Assembly (NCBI RefSeq): GCF_009755225.1
Contig: NZ_WQKZ01000006.1
Span: 155,048 to 219,047, forward strand
Reading direction: 5' to 3'
Length of the DNA: 64,000 nt
Origin: Hymenobacter ginkgonis
Lineage (GTDB): Bacteria; Bacteroidota; Bacteroidia; Cytophagales; Hymenobacteraceae
Positions 25,454 through 36,367 of the stretch are shown in pieces. The first letter of the stretch is position 1. The number at the start of each line of letters is the position of its first letter. A program made the translations under genes and the position numbers. The notes beneath the pieces are model-generated. The model was given only the letters and a program-made list of their open reading frames with translations. It was not told the origin of the DNA and ran no database searches.

Positions 25454-26695
25454 CTAGCATGGTCCTAGCCAGCCACTAATAGCCGCCGCTACCCAGGCAC
25501 CGGTGCTGAAGCAGCCTTGCAGCAGGTAGCCGCCGGTGGGCGCTTCCCAGTCCAGCATTTCGCCGGCCACAAAGGTGCCGGGGCGCCGGTGCAGCATAAG
25601 GTGGTCATCTACCTCGGCAAACCCTACCCCCCCCGCCGACGAGATGGCCTCTGCCAGCGGCCGCAAGCCTGCCACCGGAATGGGCAAGTGCAGCAATTGC
25701 TCGGCCAGGTTGGCGGGGGTAGGGCTCAGCTCGCGCAGCAGCGTGGGCACGGGCAGCTTGAGGTGGAAGGCGCTCGCCAGAAACGAGGGTAGGGATGTGC
25801 CTGGCCGCCGACTGGCCAGCCGCCGTTGCACCTCGGCCGCTGGCAAATCAGGCTTCAGGTTGAGGTGCAAAAGGGCGGGTTCCGGGCGGGCCAGCGCCGC
25901 CCGCAGCGCAGGCGTGAGCGCATATACCGGCGTACCCTCCAGGCCATAGTCGGTGAGCATAAGCTCGCCGCGCACCGTGTGGCCGCCGCAGCTCAGGGCA
26001 ATGTTTTTGAGCGGGGCGCGGCCCACTTTCTCCTTAAAAAAGGCCGACCACGCCACCCCAGCGCCGCAGTTGCTGGGCGCAAACGGCTGGCACGGCACCC
26101 CAATGGCTTGCAGCAGCGGCACCCAGTGGCCGTCGGAGCCGGTCTGGGGCCAGCTGGCGCCGCCCAGTGCGAGCACGGTAGCAGCGGGCGCCAGCGTAAA
26201 TTCTTCCTGGGTAAGCTCGTTCAAAAACCGCAGGCCGGTATCGCCCGCAAAGCCCAGCCAGCGGTGCCGCGTTTTCAGTTCCACGCCCAGCGCGGCCAGG
26301 CGGCGCAGCCAGGCGCGCAGCAAGTCGGCGGGCGTGTGCTGGGCCTCGGGAAACACGCGCCCGCTGGTGCCCACAAACGTGGCAATGCCCAACTCGGTGG
26401 CCCACTGGCGCAAATCGGCGGGCGAAAAATGCGCGAGCACCCGCCCAAAGAAGGGCGTCGCCGCGCCGTAGCGGCCGGCAAACGCCGCGGCGTCCTCGCC
26501 ATTGGTGAGGTTGAAACCCCCGTGGCCCGCCACCAAAAACTTGCGCCCAACCGTTGCTTTCTGCTCAAAAACCTGCACTCGAAAGCCCGCCTCGGCTAGG
26601 CGCTGGGCGGCTAGCAAACCGGCCGGCCCGCCGCCCACCACGGCCACCAGCGGGGCCGCCGGGCCAGCAGCAAAAGCGGGGGTAGGGGCTAACAT
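25454..26695 (-). CDS. HI0933/BaiN-like FAD-dependent oxidoreductase
   Basis: Encodes 413 residues from the ATG at 26695. The N-terminal dinucleotide-binding motif VVGGGPAGLLAAQRLAEAGF (about 18-37) binds FAD. It is followed by VGRKFLVAGHGGFNLTN, the signature of the HI0933/YhiN (BaiN/RdsA) family, then VLALGGASWPQTGSDGHW and the C-terminal GEMLDWEAPTGGYLLQ. Members are cytosolic flavoproteins of mostly unknown substrate, and BaiN acts in bile-acid dehydroxylation. Several GGGGTAGGG copies lie in the frame, including one at the N-terminus (PTPAFAAG). The gene is monocistronic and divergent from the antiporter. Confidence 0.93.
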   Translation of the reverse strand: MLAPTPAFAAGPAAPLVAVVGGGPAGLLAAQRLAEAGFRVQVFEQKATVGRKFLVAGHGGFNLTNGEDAAAFAGRYGAATPFFGRVLAHFSPADLRQWATELGIATFVGTSGRVFPEAQHTPADLLRAWLRRLAALGVELKTRHRWLGFAGDTGLRFLNELTQEEFTLAPAATVLALGGASWPQTGSDGHWVPLLQAIGVPCQPFAPSNCGAGVAWSAFFKEKVGRAPLKNIALSCGGHTVRGELMLTDYGLEGTPVYALTPALRAALARPEPALLHLNLKPDLPAAEVQRRLASRRPGTSLPSFLASAFHLKLPVPTLLRELSPTPANLAEQLLHLPIPVAGLRPLAEAISSAGGVGFAEVDDHLMLHRRPGTFVAGEMLDWEAPTGGYLLQGCFSTGAWVAAAISGWLGPC

Positions 26696-26825
26696 GGGGC
26701 AAAAATAGCGCGCAGCCCTGCGGCGCGGCCCGCCCACCGCAGGTACCCAGCAACGGCGAGCCACCCCATTTGGCCAACTTTGGCCTGGGCAACGACGTCG
26801 TCTTACCCCCCGTACCTGAACAGCA

Positions 26826-28028
26826 ATGGGTTCTTATAGCATCTTAATTGGCCTCAGCCTGGCCGTTATCCTCTCCTATATCTATAACCTGGCCTCGCGA
26901 GCCACGCGTGTACCGGCGGTGCTCCTCTTGCTGCTCACCGGTATTGGGCTGCGGCAGTGGGCCGACTACCAGGGCATCAACTTCCTGGTGCCCAAAACCC
27001 TGCTCGAAATATTTGGCATTATTGGTCTGATAATGATAGTGTTGGAAGGCGCCCTCGACCTGCGCCTGACCCGCGACAAAGTGCCGCTTATTCGGCGCTC
27101 GTTTTTGGCAGCGGCCGCGATGTTGGTGGCCCAGGCAGCCGCCATCGGCGGGCTATTGCACCTGTGGCTGGGCGCCTCGTGGCAAACCTGCCTGCTCAAT
27201 GCCGTGCCGCTGGTGGTCATCAGCAGCGCCATCGCCATCCCGAGCGTGACCAATCTCACGCGGGACAAACAGGAGTTTATCGTCTACGAAAGTACGTTTT
27301 CTGACATCCTGGGCATTATGCTCTTCAACTTCGTTGACCAAGAAGACTTTGCCCAGGGCCACTCGCTGCTCACTTTCGGGAGGGGGGTAGTGCTGATTGT
27401 GTTGGTAGCCATCGTTAGCACTGTGCTGCTGAGCTTTTTGCTGGGCCGCTTGCGCGAGCACGTGAAGTTTTTCTTGCTCTTTGCTTTCCTGATTTTGATG
27501 TACAGCCTGGCCAAAAAGCTGCATCTTTCGTCGCTACTGCTCGTGCTGGCTTTTGGCCTGGCTGTGAATAATGCTGACTTGCTGCTGGGTTGGCTGCGCC
27601 TGCGCACCGGCTGGCGCGGTATCACGGTCGAGTCGCTGGCCCCCGACCTACACCAGCTCAAAAGCATCACGGCCGAGTCGGCATTTCTCATTCGCACGTT
27701 CTTTTTTCTGCTTTTCGGCTACTCTATCACGCTGGCCAACCTCATCAGCTGGCAGCTGCTAGGCCAGGGCCTGCTGATAGTGGCCGTGCTCACGGCGCTG
27801 CGCTACGGCTACCTGCGCTTCGTAGCCCGCACCGACTTGCTCCCCGAATTGTTTATCGCGCCTAAGGGCCTGATTACGGTGCTGTTGTTCTACAGTATTC
27901 CGGCCCAGCACGTGCTCGGCGATGTGAGCGAAAATATTCTGTTTGTGGTCATCCTGCTCACCAGCCTGCTCATGATGGTGGGCTTAATAGCCAGCCACCA
28001 GCGCCAAACGGCGGAGATTGAGTTTTGA
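26826..28028 (+). CDS. CPA1-family cation:proton antiporter
   Basis: Encodes 400 residues and about 12 predicted membrane helices. The N-terminal stretch (ILSYIYNLASRATRVPAVLLLLLTGIGL) and LEIFGIIGLIMIVLEGALDL match Na+/H+ exchanger repeats. FIVYESTFSDILGIMLFNFV carries the paired acidic residue region (SDI) of the ion site, where CPA1 proteins have ND. Near the end, ELFIAPKGLITVLLFYSIP resembles the conserved RG(L/I) helix. It should exchange Na+ or K+ for protons at the inner membrane. There is no cytosolic RCK domain. The end is followed by a long inverted repeat before the convergent CLC gene. Confidence 0.9.
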   Translation: MGSYSILIGLSLAVILSYIYNLASRATRVPAVLLLLLTGIGLRQWADYQGINFLVPKTLLEIFGIIGLIMIVLEGALDLRLTRDKVPLIRRSFLAAAAMLVAQAAAIGGLLHLWLGASWQTCLLNAVPLVVISSAIAIPSVTNLTRDKQEFIVYESTFSDILGIMLFNFVDQEDFAQGHSLLTFGRGVVLIVLVAIVSTVLLSFLLGRLREHVKFFLLFAFLILMYSLAKKLHLSSLLLVLAFGLAVNNADLLLGWLRLRTGWRGITVESLAPDLHQLKSITAESAFLIRTFFFLLFGYSITLANLISWQLLGQGLLIVAVLTALRYGYLRFVARTDLLPELFIAPKGLITVLLFYSIPAQHVLGDVSENILFVVILLTSLLMMVGLIASHQRQTAEIEF

Positions 28029-28044
28029 TTTTTAACAGCTGCCA

Positions 28045-28150
28045 AAAGAACGTCCTGCTGAGCAAAGGGAAGCATCTCACTCGCACCACTAGGGGTAGTA
28101 ACCTAACGACGCGAGCGAGATGCTTCGGCAAGCTCAGCAGGACGTTCTTT
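28045..28150. repeat. Long inverted-repeat element, GAACGTCCTGCTGAGC family
   Basis: About 106 bases between the convergent antiporter and CLC genes. Arms are AAAGAACGTCCTGCTGAGC and its complement. The core contains GGTAGTAACCTAACGA followed by CGAGCGAGATGCTTCGGC, both also present in the element at 38982, so the copies share internal sequence as well as ends. Confidence 0.88.
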
Positions 28151-28181
28151 GGGTCGCCATTGACCGTCAAGAAACGATTAC

Positions 28182-29969
<1,788 letters not shown>

Positions 29970-29994
29970 GGCAGTAGATGTAGGCAACAATACA

Positions 29995-30021
29995 AAAGAA
30001 CGGCCTGCTTATCTGGCGTCC
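29995..30021. repeat. Half copy of the inverted-repeat family
   Basis: AAGAACGGCCTGCTTATCTGGCGTC resembles the left arm of the 11797 element and lacks a partner arm. It lies upstream of the CLC gene. Confidence 0.5.
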
Positions 30022-30063
30022 TTTTGGGTTAGCTAATATTCTCCCTACCCCCTCGCAAAAACC

Positions 30064-33000
30064 TTACCGCGCGCAGATGCTGCGGTAGGGGCAGTACTCA
30101 CATTTGGCTAAATCGTCGGTTTTGCGGATGGGCTCGGCGGGGTCCAGGATGCGGCGGGCCAGGCGGGCCACCAGCGTAGCGCTGGCCCGCAGAAAGTCGG
30201 GCTCGCCGGTGCCTTCGGTGATGAAATCGAGGGGCGCGCTCAGCAGGCCCTCGTCGATTTTGCGCATCGAAAGGATGGCCGCTTCCGAACCGGGCGGGGC
30301 GGGGTGCAGCAGGTCGCTTTCGAGCATGAAACGGTAGAGCCAGAGCTGGCGCACCTTGTCGGCGCCGCTCGACGACTCGCTGAGCAGGCGCTCCACGGTG
30401 TCGGCGGGGGGTAGGGGCTTTTGGGTGCCGCGTAGGTTAAGCTCGCGCTTTTCAACGAGGCCCGTTTTGTAGTCTACCACCCGGCGGCGCCCGTCGGGCA
30501 GCCCATCGATGCGGTCGGCGCGGCCCCGCAGGCGCATGGCCAGCGGCGCGGCCTCGCCCGGCAGGTCCACAAAAACAGTGGCCGCCATATCGGTTTCCTG
30601 GGCCACGATGCGCAGCGGCAGCACGCCCGGCTGGCCCGGCAGGCTCTCTAAGTACTTGCGAATGAGGCGCACCGCCACCTGGCCCAGCACGTGGTTGAGG
30701 CCATCGTCGGGGCGGGCCTGGCGGTCGGCTTCCTCCTGGCGCAGCTGGCGGTTGACCTCAGCGGGTACTTTTTTCAGAATATCGGGCAGGTCGGCGGCCG
30801 TAAGGTCGCGCTTCTCCAGCTCAAACGGCTTGAGCAAGTGCTCCAACGCATCGTGCACCACGGTGCCAAAGCCATCGGCGCCCAAGGCTTCTTCTACCTC
30901 CTCGTTTTCCTGGAAGCGGGCCAGGCGCGAGAAGTAAAATTTAAGCGAGCACGCCAGGTATTCGTTGAGGGCCGAGGGCGAGAGGCCGCGCTCCAATACG
31001 CCGCGCAGGGCGGCCAGCATCAGGTCGTCTTTGTGCAGAACGAGGTCGTTGAGCAATTCGCCCGGCGCCGGGGCTTCCTGCCCTACCCCCTCTAGTAGGG
31101 GGGAGGCCCCCGTTGCTGAAGCTGACCCCGCTTCTACTTCCACCACCTTATCCTCGACTACCAGCGCCGGGTTTTGGGCCGCTAAATCAAACTCTAGCTG
31201 CCGCAAAAACCGGCTGCGCTCGCCCGTTCTTACCCCCTCGGCGCCGGGCAGCACGTGCACCAAATCGACGCGCCCGGCACGCTGGAGCAGCCGCCAGAAA
31301 TTGTAGGCCGCGTTGGCCTCCGCATCGGCGTAGGTGGGCAGCTTGAACTCGGCCAGCACATCGTAGGGAAAAAGCGAGTTCTGGCGTTTGGGAGGGGGTA
31401 GGGTATTCTCATTGCAGCTCAAGATGATGACGTGGTCAAAATCCAGGGCGCGGGTTTCGAGCAAGCCCATAATCTGGACCTGCGCCAGCGGCTCGCCGGC
31501 AAAGGGCAGGCGCGTGCGCCGCATCTGCTCGTACAAAAACCGCCGAAACGAACGCACGCTCAACCGCTGCTCTTGGCAGCTAAAGGCCGAATCGAGCTGC
31601 CGCACCAGCGTATAAAACAGGTACAAGTACTCAGCCTCGATGGCCGTGTGGTCAGTTTCATACACCTGCTTCAGCAAGTTGATGAGCGTGTAGCAGGCCT
31701 TGATAATGTTATCGCAGTTGTCCCAGGTCTGGAACAGCGCCTCGATGAGCGGGTGGCCGTGCCCGAGCTTCAGCAGCTCGGTGGCGGGCAGCAGCACCAG
31801 GTGCTTGCGCACGATTTCGTGGCAAATGCTATCAAGCAAGCCGTGAAACTGTGGCTCAGCGGTTTGCGCATCTAAATACTGCTGGTAGCGGCGCAAAAAT
31901 GGGTGCGCCAGCAACTTACTCACGGCTAGGTGGTGATACTTCGGCACGCCGTAGTCCTTGCCCGGCTCGCCCTCCCGAATGCCCGTCAGGTGCACCTCAA
32001 ACAGCAAATCAACCAGGTTGAACAGCGCCGTGCTTTGGAAGCTCAGGCCCATTGTCACGTTGAAGTCGGGCACTATTTCGGCGGGGGGTAGGCCGTGCAG
32101 CACGGGCAGCAGCAGAGTTTCGTCGGGCAGCACCACGGCCACAGTGGCGTCGGGGTTTAGTTGCCGCGCCTCGGCCAGCAGCTGGCCGGCCAGCTTGCCC
32201 TGCATGCTGGCATTGGCCACGCCCAGCAGCCGCAGGTGGTGGGGCTGGCCGCGCAGATGCTCTTGGTAGGTGAAGGTATCGCGGGGCAAATTCCACTGGC
32301 GCCAATAGCCGCGCAGTGCCTGCCCGGCGCGGTTAGGCGAGTCATCTTCGAGGTAAAACGGGTCGCCATCGAAGTATAGCTCGGCCCGGCCCACCTTGCG
32401 CAGCAGGCTGATAAACGTTTCCTCGGCCTTACTCAGCCCGCCCAGGCCCACAAAGACGTGGGTTGCCGGTAGTGGCTTCTTAGGGTCGGCTAGCTCGGCG
32501 CGCAGGCCCTGCACGGCGCGCCGGTAGGCCAGGCCGGGGTAGGCGAGGTGGTCTTTCTTAAGCAGCTTCTTGAAGCGCAGATACACCCGGTGCAGCTGCC
32601 CCCAAAAACCAAAGTAGCGGTCGAGCCCCGTGGTTTTGAGGTCGGGGTCGAGCTGCCAACGCTCGAGCGCTTTAGCTTCGGCCAAGTACTTAAACACGCC
32701 CCGGGTATCGGTTAGGTTTTGGTCGAGGCTCGAAAAATCTTGCAGCAGCAGCCCACCCCAGCCCACAAACTGGTCAAACACCAAGTCGGGGTCAATGGCC
32801 TTAAAAATGTCAAACAGCAAGAGCTGCAACGCAATCGGCTCTTCTATTTGCACGCCAGCGCGCTCCACCATGTAGTCTTCCATGGCCGCAATGCGCGGGG
32901 CCCACAGCGCCTGGCCATCGGGCGTGGCCAGGGCCAATTCATTCTTTAAATACACCACCGCGCGGCGGGTGGGCACCACTACTACCAGGTCGGCCAGGGT

Positions 33001-33108
33001 GTCGTCGTCATAGGTAGTCAGTAGCTCGTGCGCCACTTCGGCCAGAAAAGAAGGGGTAGCCGCCGGGGCCGTCTTCAACGGTCTGGCCAGGGTAGGGGAG
33101 GGTAGCAT
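30064..33108 (-). CDS. AddB-like PD-(D/E)XK nuclease / inactive helicase
   Basis: Encodes 1014 residues from the ATG at 33108. The N-terminal part resembles the degenerate helicase of AddB (VVVPTRRAVVYLKNEL near residue 45). The C-terminal part (about 700-1014) is a RecB-type nuclease: LRGRADRIDGLPDGRRRVVDYKTG contains the Asp and the DYK catalytic residues. Four Cys (CSLKFYF early in the nuclease and CEYCPYRSIC at the end) match the 4Fe-4S staple of AddB. AddB works with AddA in resecting double-strand breaks before RecA loading. No AddA is adjacent in this window, which is unusual. Codirectional with the CLC gene downstream, 94 bases away. Confidence 0.9.
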   Translation of the reverse strand: MLPSPTLARPLKTAPAATPSFLAEVAHELLTTYDDDTLADLVVVVPTRRAVVYLKNELALATPDGQALWAPRIAAMEDYMVERAGVQIEEPIALQLLLFDIFKAIDPDLVFDQFVGWGGLLLQDFSSLDQNLTDTRGVFKYLAEAKALERWQLDPDLKTTGLDRYFGFWGQLHRVYLRFKKLLKKDHLAYPGLAYRRAVQGLRAELADPKKPLPATHVFVGLGGLSKAEETFISLLRKVGRAELYFDGDPFYLEDDSPNRAGQALRGYWRQWNLPRDTFTYQEHLRGQPHHLRLLGVANASMQGKLAGQLLAEARQLNPDATVAVVLPDETLLLPVLHGLPPAEIVPDFNVTMGLSFQSTALFNLVDLLFEVHLTGIREGEPGKDYGVPKYHHLAVSKLLAHPFLRRYQQYLDAQTAEPQFHGLLDSICHEIVRKHLVLLPATELLKLGHGHPLIEALFQTWDNCDNIIKACYTLINLLKQVYETDHTAIEAEYLYLFYTLVRQLDSAFSCQEQRLSVRSFRRFLYEQMRRTRLPFAGEPLAQVQIMGLLETRALDFDHVIILSCNENTLPPPKRQNSLFPYDVLAEFKLPTYADAEANAAYNFWRLLQRAGRVDLVHVLPGAEGVRTGERSRFLRQLEFDLAAQNPALVVEDKVVEVEAGSASATGASPLLEGVGQEAPAPGELLNDLVLHKDDLMLAALRGVLERGLSPSALNEYLACSLKFYFSRLARFQENEEVEEALGADGFGTVVHDALEHLLKPFELEKRDLTAADLPDILKKVPAEVNRQLRQEEADRQARPDDGLNHVLGQVAVRLIRKYLESLPGQPGVLPLRIVAQETDMAATVFVDLPGEAAPLAMRLRGRADRIDGLPDGRRRVVDYKTGLVEKRELNLRGTQKPLPPADTVERLLSESSSGADKVRQLWLYRFMLESDLLHPAPPGSEAAILSMRKIDEGLLSAPLDFITEGTGEPDFLRASATLVARLARRILDPAEPIRKTDDLAKCEYCPYRSICAR

Positions 33109-33346
33109 GATACCCAAAGATAACTAACCCGGCGCCCTGCTTAGGGCAAAACCCAGCCGCTGACTTTGGCTAGTGCGGTGCCACCCAGGCTGGTAGCGCT
33201 CCCAAATAGTAGCCACACCCTACCGCAATAATCTAGCTGATTAGTACGTTTTTAGTAAAGTCTGCTGCGCCAGAAGCGGCCTAAAGCGGCCATTTTGGCT
33301 TAGGCTGCGTATAAGCGGGCTTCTTCGCTGCTCTCTATCTCTCTCT

Positions 33347-33751
33347 ATGAACCAAATCGCCCCTCCTTCCTTCACGGAAACCCGCCCCGCAGCCCGGGTT
33401 ATTGCCGGGGGCTGCCAAGGCTGCTGGGCCACCGGCTACTGCGCCGCCTATACGCTGGTGGGGCCGCAGCCGCCACTCGCCTGCCCGCTCGAACCTAAGG
33501 CCACCTGCCGAGCTTCGTGCGACTAAAGGGGGTAGGGGTACCTCGCAGGTGCGGCAATGCTACGCTGCTAGTGCTGGGTTTGCGGCAACGGACATGAAAA
33601 TTTGCCTGCCGGCCGCGAACATCAGGAGCCTACTCACGCAGTACCTAGCCCCGTTTTGAAAGCAATTGCCGACGAGCAGTTGGCGCTCTCGCCGCACTTA
33701 GTACTGCTGGGCGTCGCTGGTTCTATCACGCAACAGGCCCGCCGGAAGTAA
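33347..33751 (+). pseudogene. Possible decayed Cys-rich gene with in-frame stops
   Basis: The region 33109-33800 has no clear intact gene. From the ATG at 33347 one frame reads 59 codons of Cys-rich sequence (GGCQGCWATGYCAAY, then PLEPKATCRASCD) to a TAA at 33524. In the same frame stops follow at 33533 (inside GGGGGTAGGGG) and 33569, then the frame stays open for 59 codons (CWVCGNGHENLPAGREHQ, ending SITQQARRK) to a TAA at 33751. A segment around PLEPKA recurs at about 36128. This looks like one decayed gene. Alternatively the first part is a genuine 59-residue metal-binding protein. I do not recognise the family. Confidence 0.35.
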
Positions 33752-33800
33752 ACCAAAAATGCAGCGTGGGAGCTGTAAGTCAATAAGCTTGTTACCAGCC

Positions 33801-35819
33801 CTAGTGCACGGTTAGGCGTAGCGCCGGTCCGGCCCCACTGCGCACTAGGTACAGCCCAGCCGGCAAGCTTGCTGGCAGCAACAGCGCCGCCGTGCCCGCC
33901 GCACCAGCCTGCGCTGCTAGCACCAGGCGGCCCCGCGCATCGTAGACCTGCACCAACGCCCCAACCGCTGCCCCGCTTAGTGTGGCCGAGCGGCCGGCCG
34001 GATTGGGGTACAGCGCCAGGCCCGCCGCAGGTAGACTGACCGTGCGCACGGGAGAATACGTGGCCGTGCCATCTTGGTCTACCTGCCGCAAGCGGTAGTA
34101 AAGCAGGCTGGCCCCGGCAGGTAGGGGAGCATCGGTGTAGGCATAGGTGCGGGTAGTGGCCGAGTAGCCGGCTGCTGCTACTTCGCCCACCTTAGTAAAG
34201 CGTCCGCCGTCCGGGCTGCGCTCCACCTCGAAATGGGCGCTGTTGAGCTCGCTGGCCGTGCGCCATGCCAAGGCAACGCCGGTCGCCTGCGCTTGGGCCG
34301 TAAAAGCAACAAGATGCACCGGCAGCGGGGTCGGTGTAAACTCGTAGGCCCCAATGTCAGGCGTGGCGCTGCGGGCGGCGCCGGTCAGGTCATCGCTCAC
34401 GCGCTGGCCGGGGCCGGCTATGGCGGCACTGCCAGCGTTGTTGAGGGCGGCGTTGGTGGGGGTGTAATCGGTGGGGCTCGCCGCGCCGGGGGCTACACTT
34501 ACGCTGTTGGCATCCAGGCCGCTGGCAGCCTGCCAAGCGGCCAGCGTAGGCTGGGGGTTGCCGAAATAGCCCACGTAGGCATTAGGGCCGCTGGCGTAAA
34601 GGTTGTTATTAGTGGAAGCTGAGGCGGTAGGCAGTGCCGAGAAGTAAGCAAACTTGGCGCCCGTACCGCCCCGCGTGACCACAATATTGTTGTTGACTAC
34701 CTCCGAGCCTACTGCTGCCCCGTTCTGGAAAACGCCATAAGTGGTGCTACTACCCCCCGTCGCATCATCGGACACGGCAGTATTATTATAAAACCGGACG
34801 TAGTTCGCATTGCCCAGAAATAATAGGAATTGATTGCCCGCCCCGTTAAGGTTGTAGAGCACGTTGTTGAGAAATTCATTGGGTGCGGCAGCTGAGCCCG
34901 GCGTAGCGTTGTAGAGCCCGTACAGGGGGGCGGTGCTGGTCAGTTGGCCGTCGAACATATTATGCACCCGGTTCTTTTCGACCCGTGCCCCGGTAGTGAC
35001 GGCCAGGTACAGGGCGTAGAGCGTACTGGTATTCGTGCGGGTGGGCCGGCTGATGTCGTTGCCGCTAATCTGCGGCGACGTCTGAAAGGTCGCGTAGCAC
35101 GGATAAGCGTAGCTGTCGCGCACTGTGTTGTTGGTAAACACATTGTTGACGCACGAAGCTATGCTGGCCGAAGTGCCATTGGCGCTAAAGCCGTAGAAGC
35201 CGCCGGTTATGGTATTGCCCGTGATGAGGGCGTTGTTATCCGGCGCGCCGGTTATGGGCGACATCGCCGACGCGCCGAGGTTGATGCCGCCCGTCTCGTC
35301 GCCGAGGGCGGAAAGCGGCAGGGTGACTGTGCAGCCCGCAATGGTGCAGAAGCTGGTGCCCGTTAGCCCGATGCCCCCTACGTTATTGGTGGCGGCGGCG
35401 GTATTGCTCACCAGCAGGCTGTTAACCGTTACGCGAGCGCAGCCGTCGAGCCGCAGCACGTAGCTGTTTGTGCTGGTGCCAGCGAAACTTAGGTAGTTGC
35501 CATTGCCGTTGAGCGTGACGCCCTGCGTGGCACTACTGCCCGCGTAGGCTGGCACTACCACCTGCTCGGTGTAGGGCGCGGCGCTGGTGCTGCTACCGGC
35601 TACCACGTTGAAGACGACGGGGCCCGCAATTCCCTGAACCCCGAGCGCCGCCATGGCCGCCCCAAATGAGGCATAGCTGGTGCCGGCTGTGGGCGCGCCC
35701 TTGTCAATGGTGTAGGTGCCGCTGAGTTGGGCTTGGGCGCTAAGGCTACCTAGCAGCAAGCCTAGGACAGCGCAGGTGCTAACCCGCTGCACACGGGCGA
35801 AGAAGGAAAGCTGTTTCAT
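33801..35819 (-). CDS. Secreted beta-helix protein with T9SS type A tail
   Basis: Encodes 672 residues from the ATG at 35819. A signal peptide (1-31, ending SLSAQAQ) is followed by LSGTYTIDKGAPTAGTSYASF, a common start of Bacteroidota adhesin-like surface proteins. Residues about 60-480 form a right-handed parallel beta-helix with repeated turns (GGIGLTGTSFCTIAGCTVTL, ITGNTITGGFYGFSANG, VENNNIV-like repeats). A fibronectin-like region (about 520-590) has LAWRTASELNSAHFEVERS. The last 75 residues (LALYPNPAGRSATLSGAA onward) are a T9SS sorting domain. Such proteins are surface exposed and may bind or process polysaccharide. No catalytic residues are evident. Confidence 0.9.
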   Translation of the reverse strand: MKQLSFFARVQRVSTCAVLGLLLGSLSAQAQLSGTYTIDKGAPTAGTSYASFGAAMAALGVQGIAGPVVFNVVAGSSTSAAPYTEQVVVPAYAGSSATQGVTLNGNGNYLSFAGTSTNSYVLRLDGCARVTVNSLLVSNTAAATNNVGGIGLTGTSFCTIAGCTVTLPLSALGDETGGINLGASAMSPITGAPDNNALITGNTITGGFYGFSANGTSASIASCVNNVFTNNTVRDSYAYPCYATFQTSPQISGNDISRPTRTNTSTLYALYLAVTTGARVEKNRVHNMFDGQLTSTAPLYGLYNATPGSAAAPNEFLNNVLYNLNGAGNQFLLFLGNANYVRFYNNTAVSDDATGGSSTTYGVFQNGAAVGSEVVNNNIVVTRGGTGAKFAYFSALPTASASTNNNLYASGPNAYVGYFGNPQPTLAAWQAASGLDANSVSVAPGAASPTDYTPTNAALNNAGSAAIAGPGQRVSDDLTGAARSATPDIGAYEFTPTPLPVHLVAFTAQAQATGVALAWRTASELNSAHFEVERSPDGGRFTKVGEVAAAGYSATTRTYAYTDAPLPAGASLLYYRLRQVDQDGTATYSPVRTVSLPAAGLALYPNPAGRSATLSGAAVGALVQVYDARGRLVLAAQAGAAGTAALLLPASLPAGLYLVRSGAGPALRLTVH

Positions 35820-35935
35820 AGGTTGTGAAAAGAGAAAAGAGCAACAAAACCGCCGCACCGCCGCAGCTACGCTCGGTAGTTTGAGGGGTAGGGCAAATAT
35901 ATAGGCTGGCGTACCACAACGATGCTACATAAAAA

Positions 35936-36300
35936 ATTGATAATGTGCTATTTGATGCCATTAGTAAAGTTTTTTGGGGCGGTTGCGTTGCCCTCGCAGC
36001 CTAGGCGCAACTACCGGCTCAAAGCCATCGGCCAAGCCGTAGGCTTTAAGCACGAACTTGGGAAGGCCATCTTTGCGGGCAAGCTGCGCCAGGAAGAGAG
36101 CAGCTTCATTAGCAGGTGTTTACCACCCCGCTCGAACCCAAGGCCAAGGCCGCCTGCCGGGCTCTGCGCGATGGAGGGGGTAGGGCGCGCCTCGCAAGCG
36201 GTAGCCATTTTGCGGTGCCTGGTTATTCAAAGTTGTTCTCCGATTAGCATAATGTTGGGCTGGCGGGCCTGCTGGACGGCACGAGTTATGTGACGTGAAA
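35936..36300. other. Gene-poor stretch with coding-like remnants
   Basis: The region 35820-36367 (about 550 bases) lacks a convincing gene. A plus-strand frame from 35922 is open for 123 codons, but only its middle (NYRLKAIGQAVGFKHELG) looks protein-like, perhaps from an AraC-type helix-turn-helix. From about 36120 another frame reads FTTPLEPKAKAACRALRDG, similar to PLEPKATCRASCD at 33490. I take this as degenerate sequence related to the 33347-33751 remnant. Confidence 0.35.
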
Positions 36301-36367
36301 CCCGCATCAGCTACGGAGCACAAACGCTTCGCCCGGTAACTTCACGGCCCGAACTGGTTTGCTGTTT

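Noticed and set aside
35922..36293. 123-codon frame on the plus strand
   Set aside because: No ribosome site, low-complexity ends and only a short protein-like middle. It is treated as remnant sequence.
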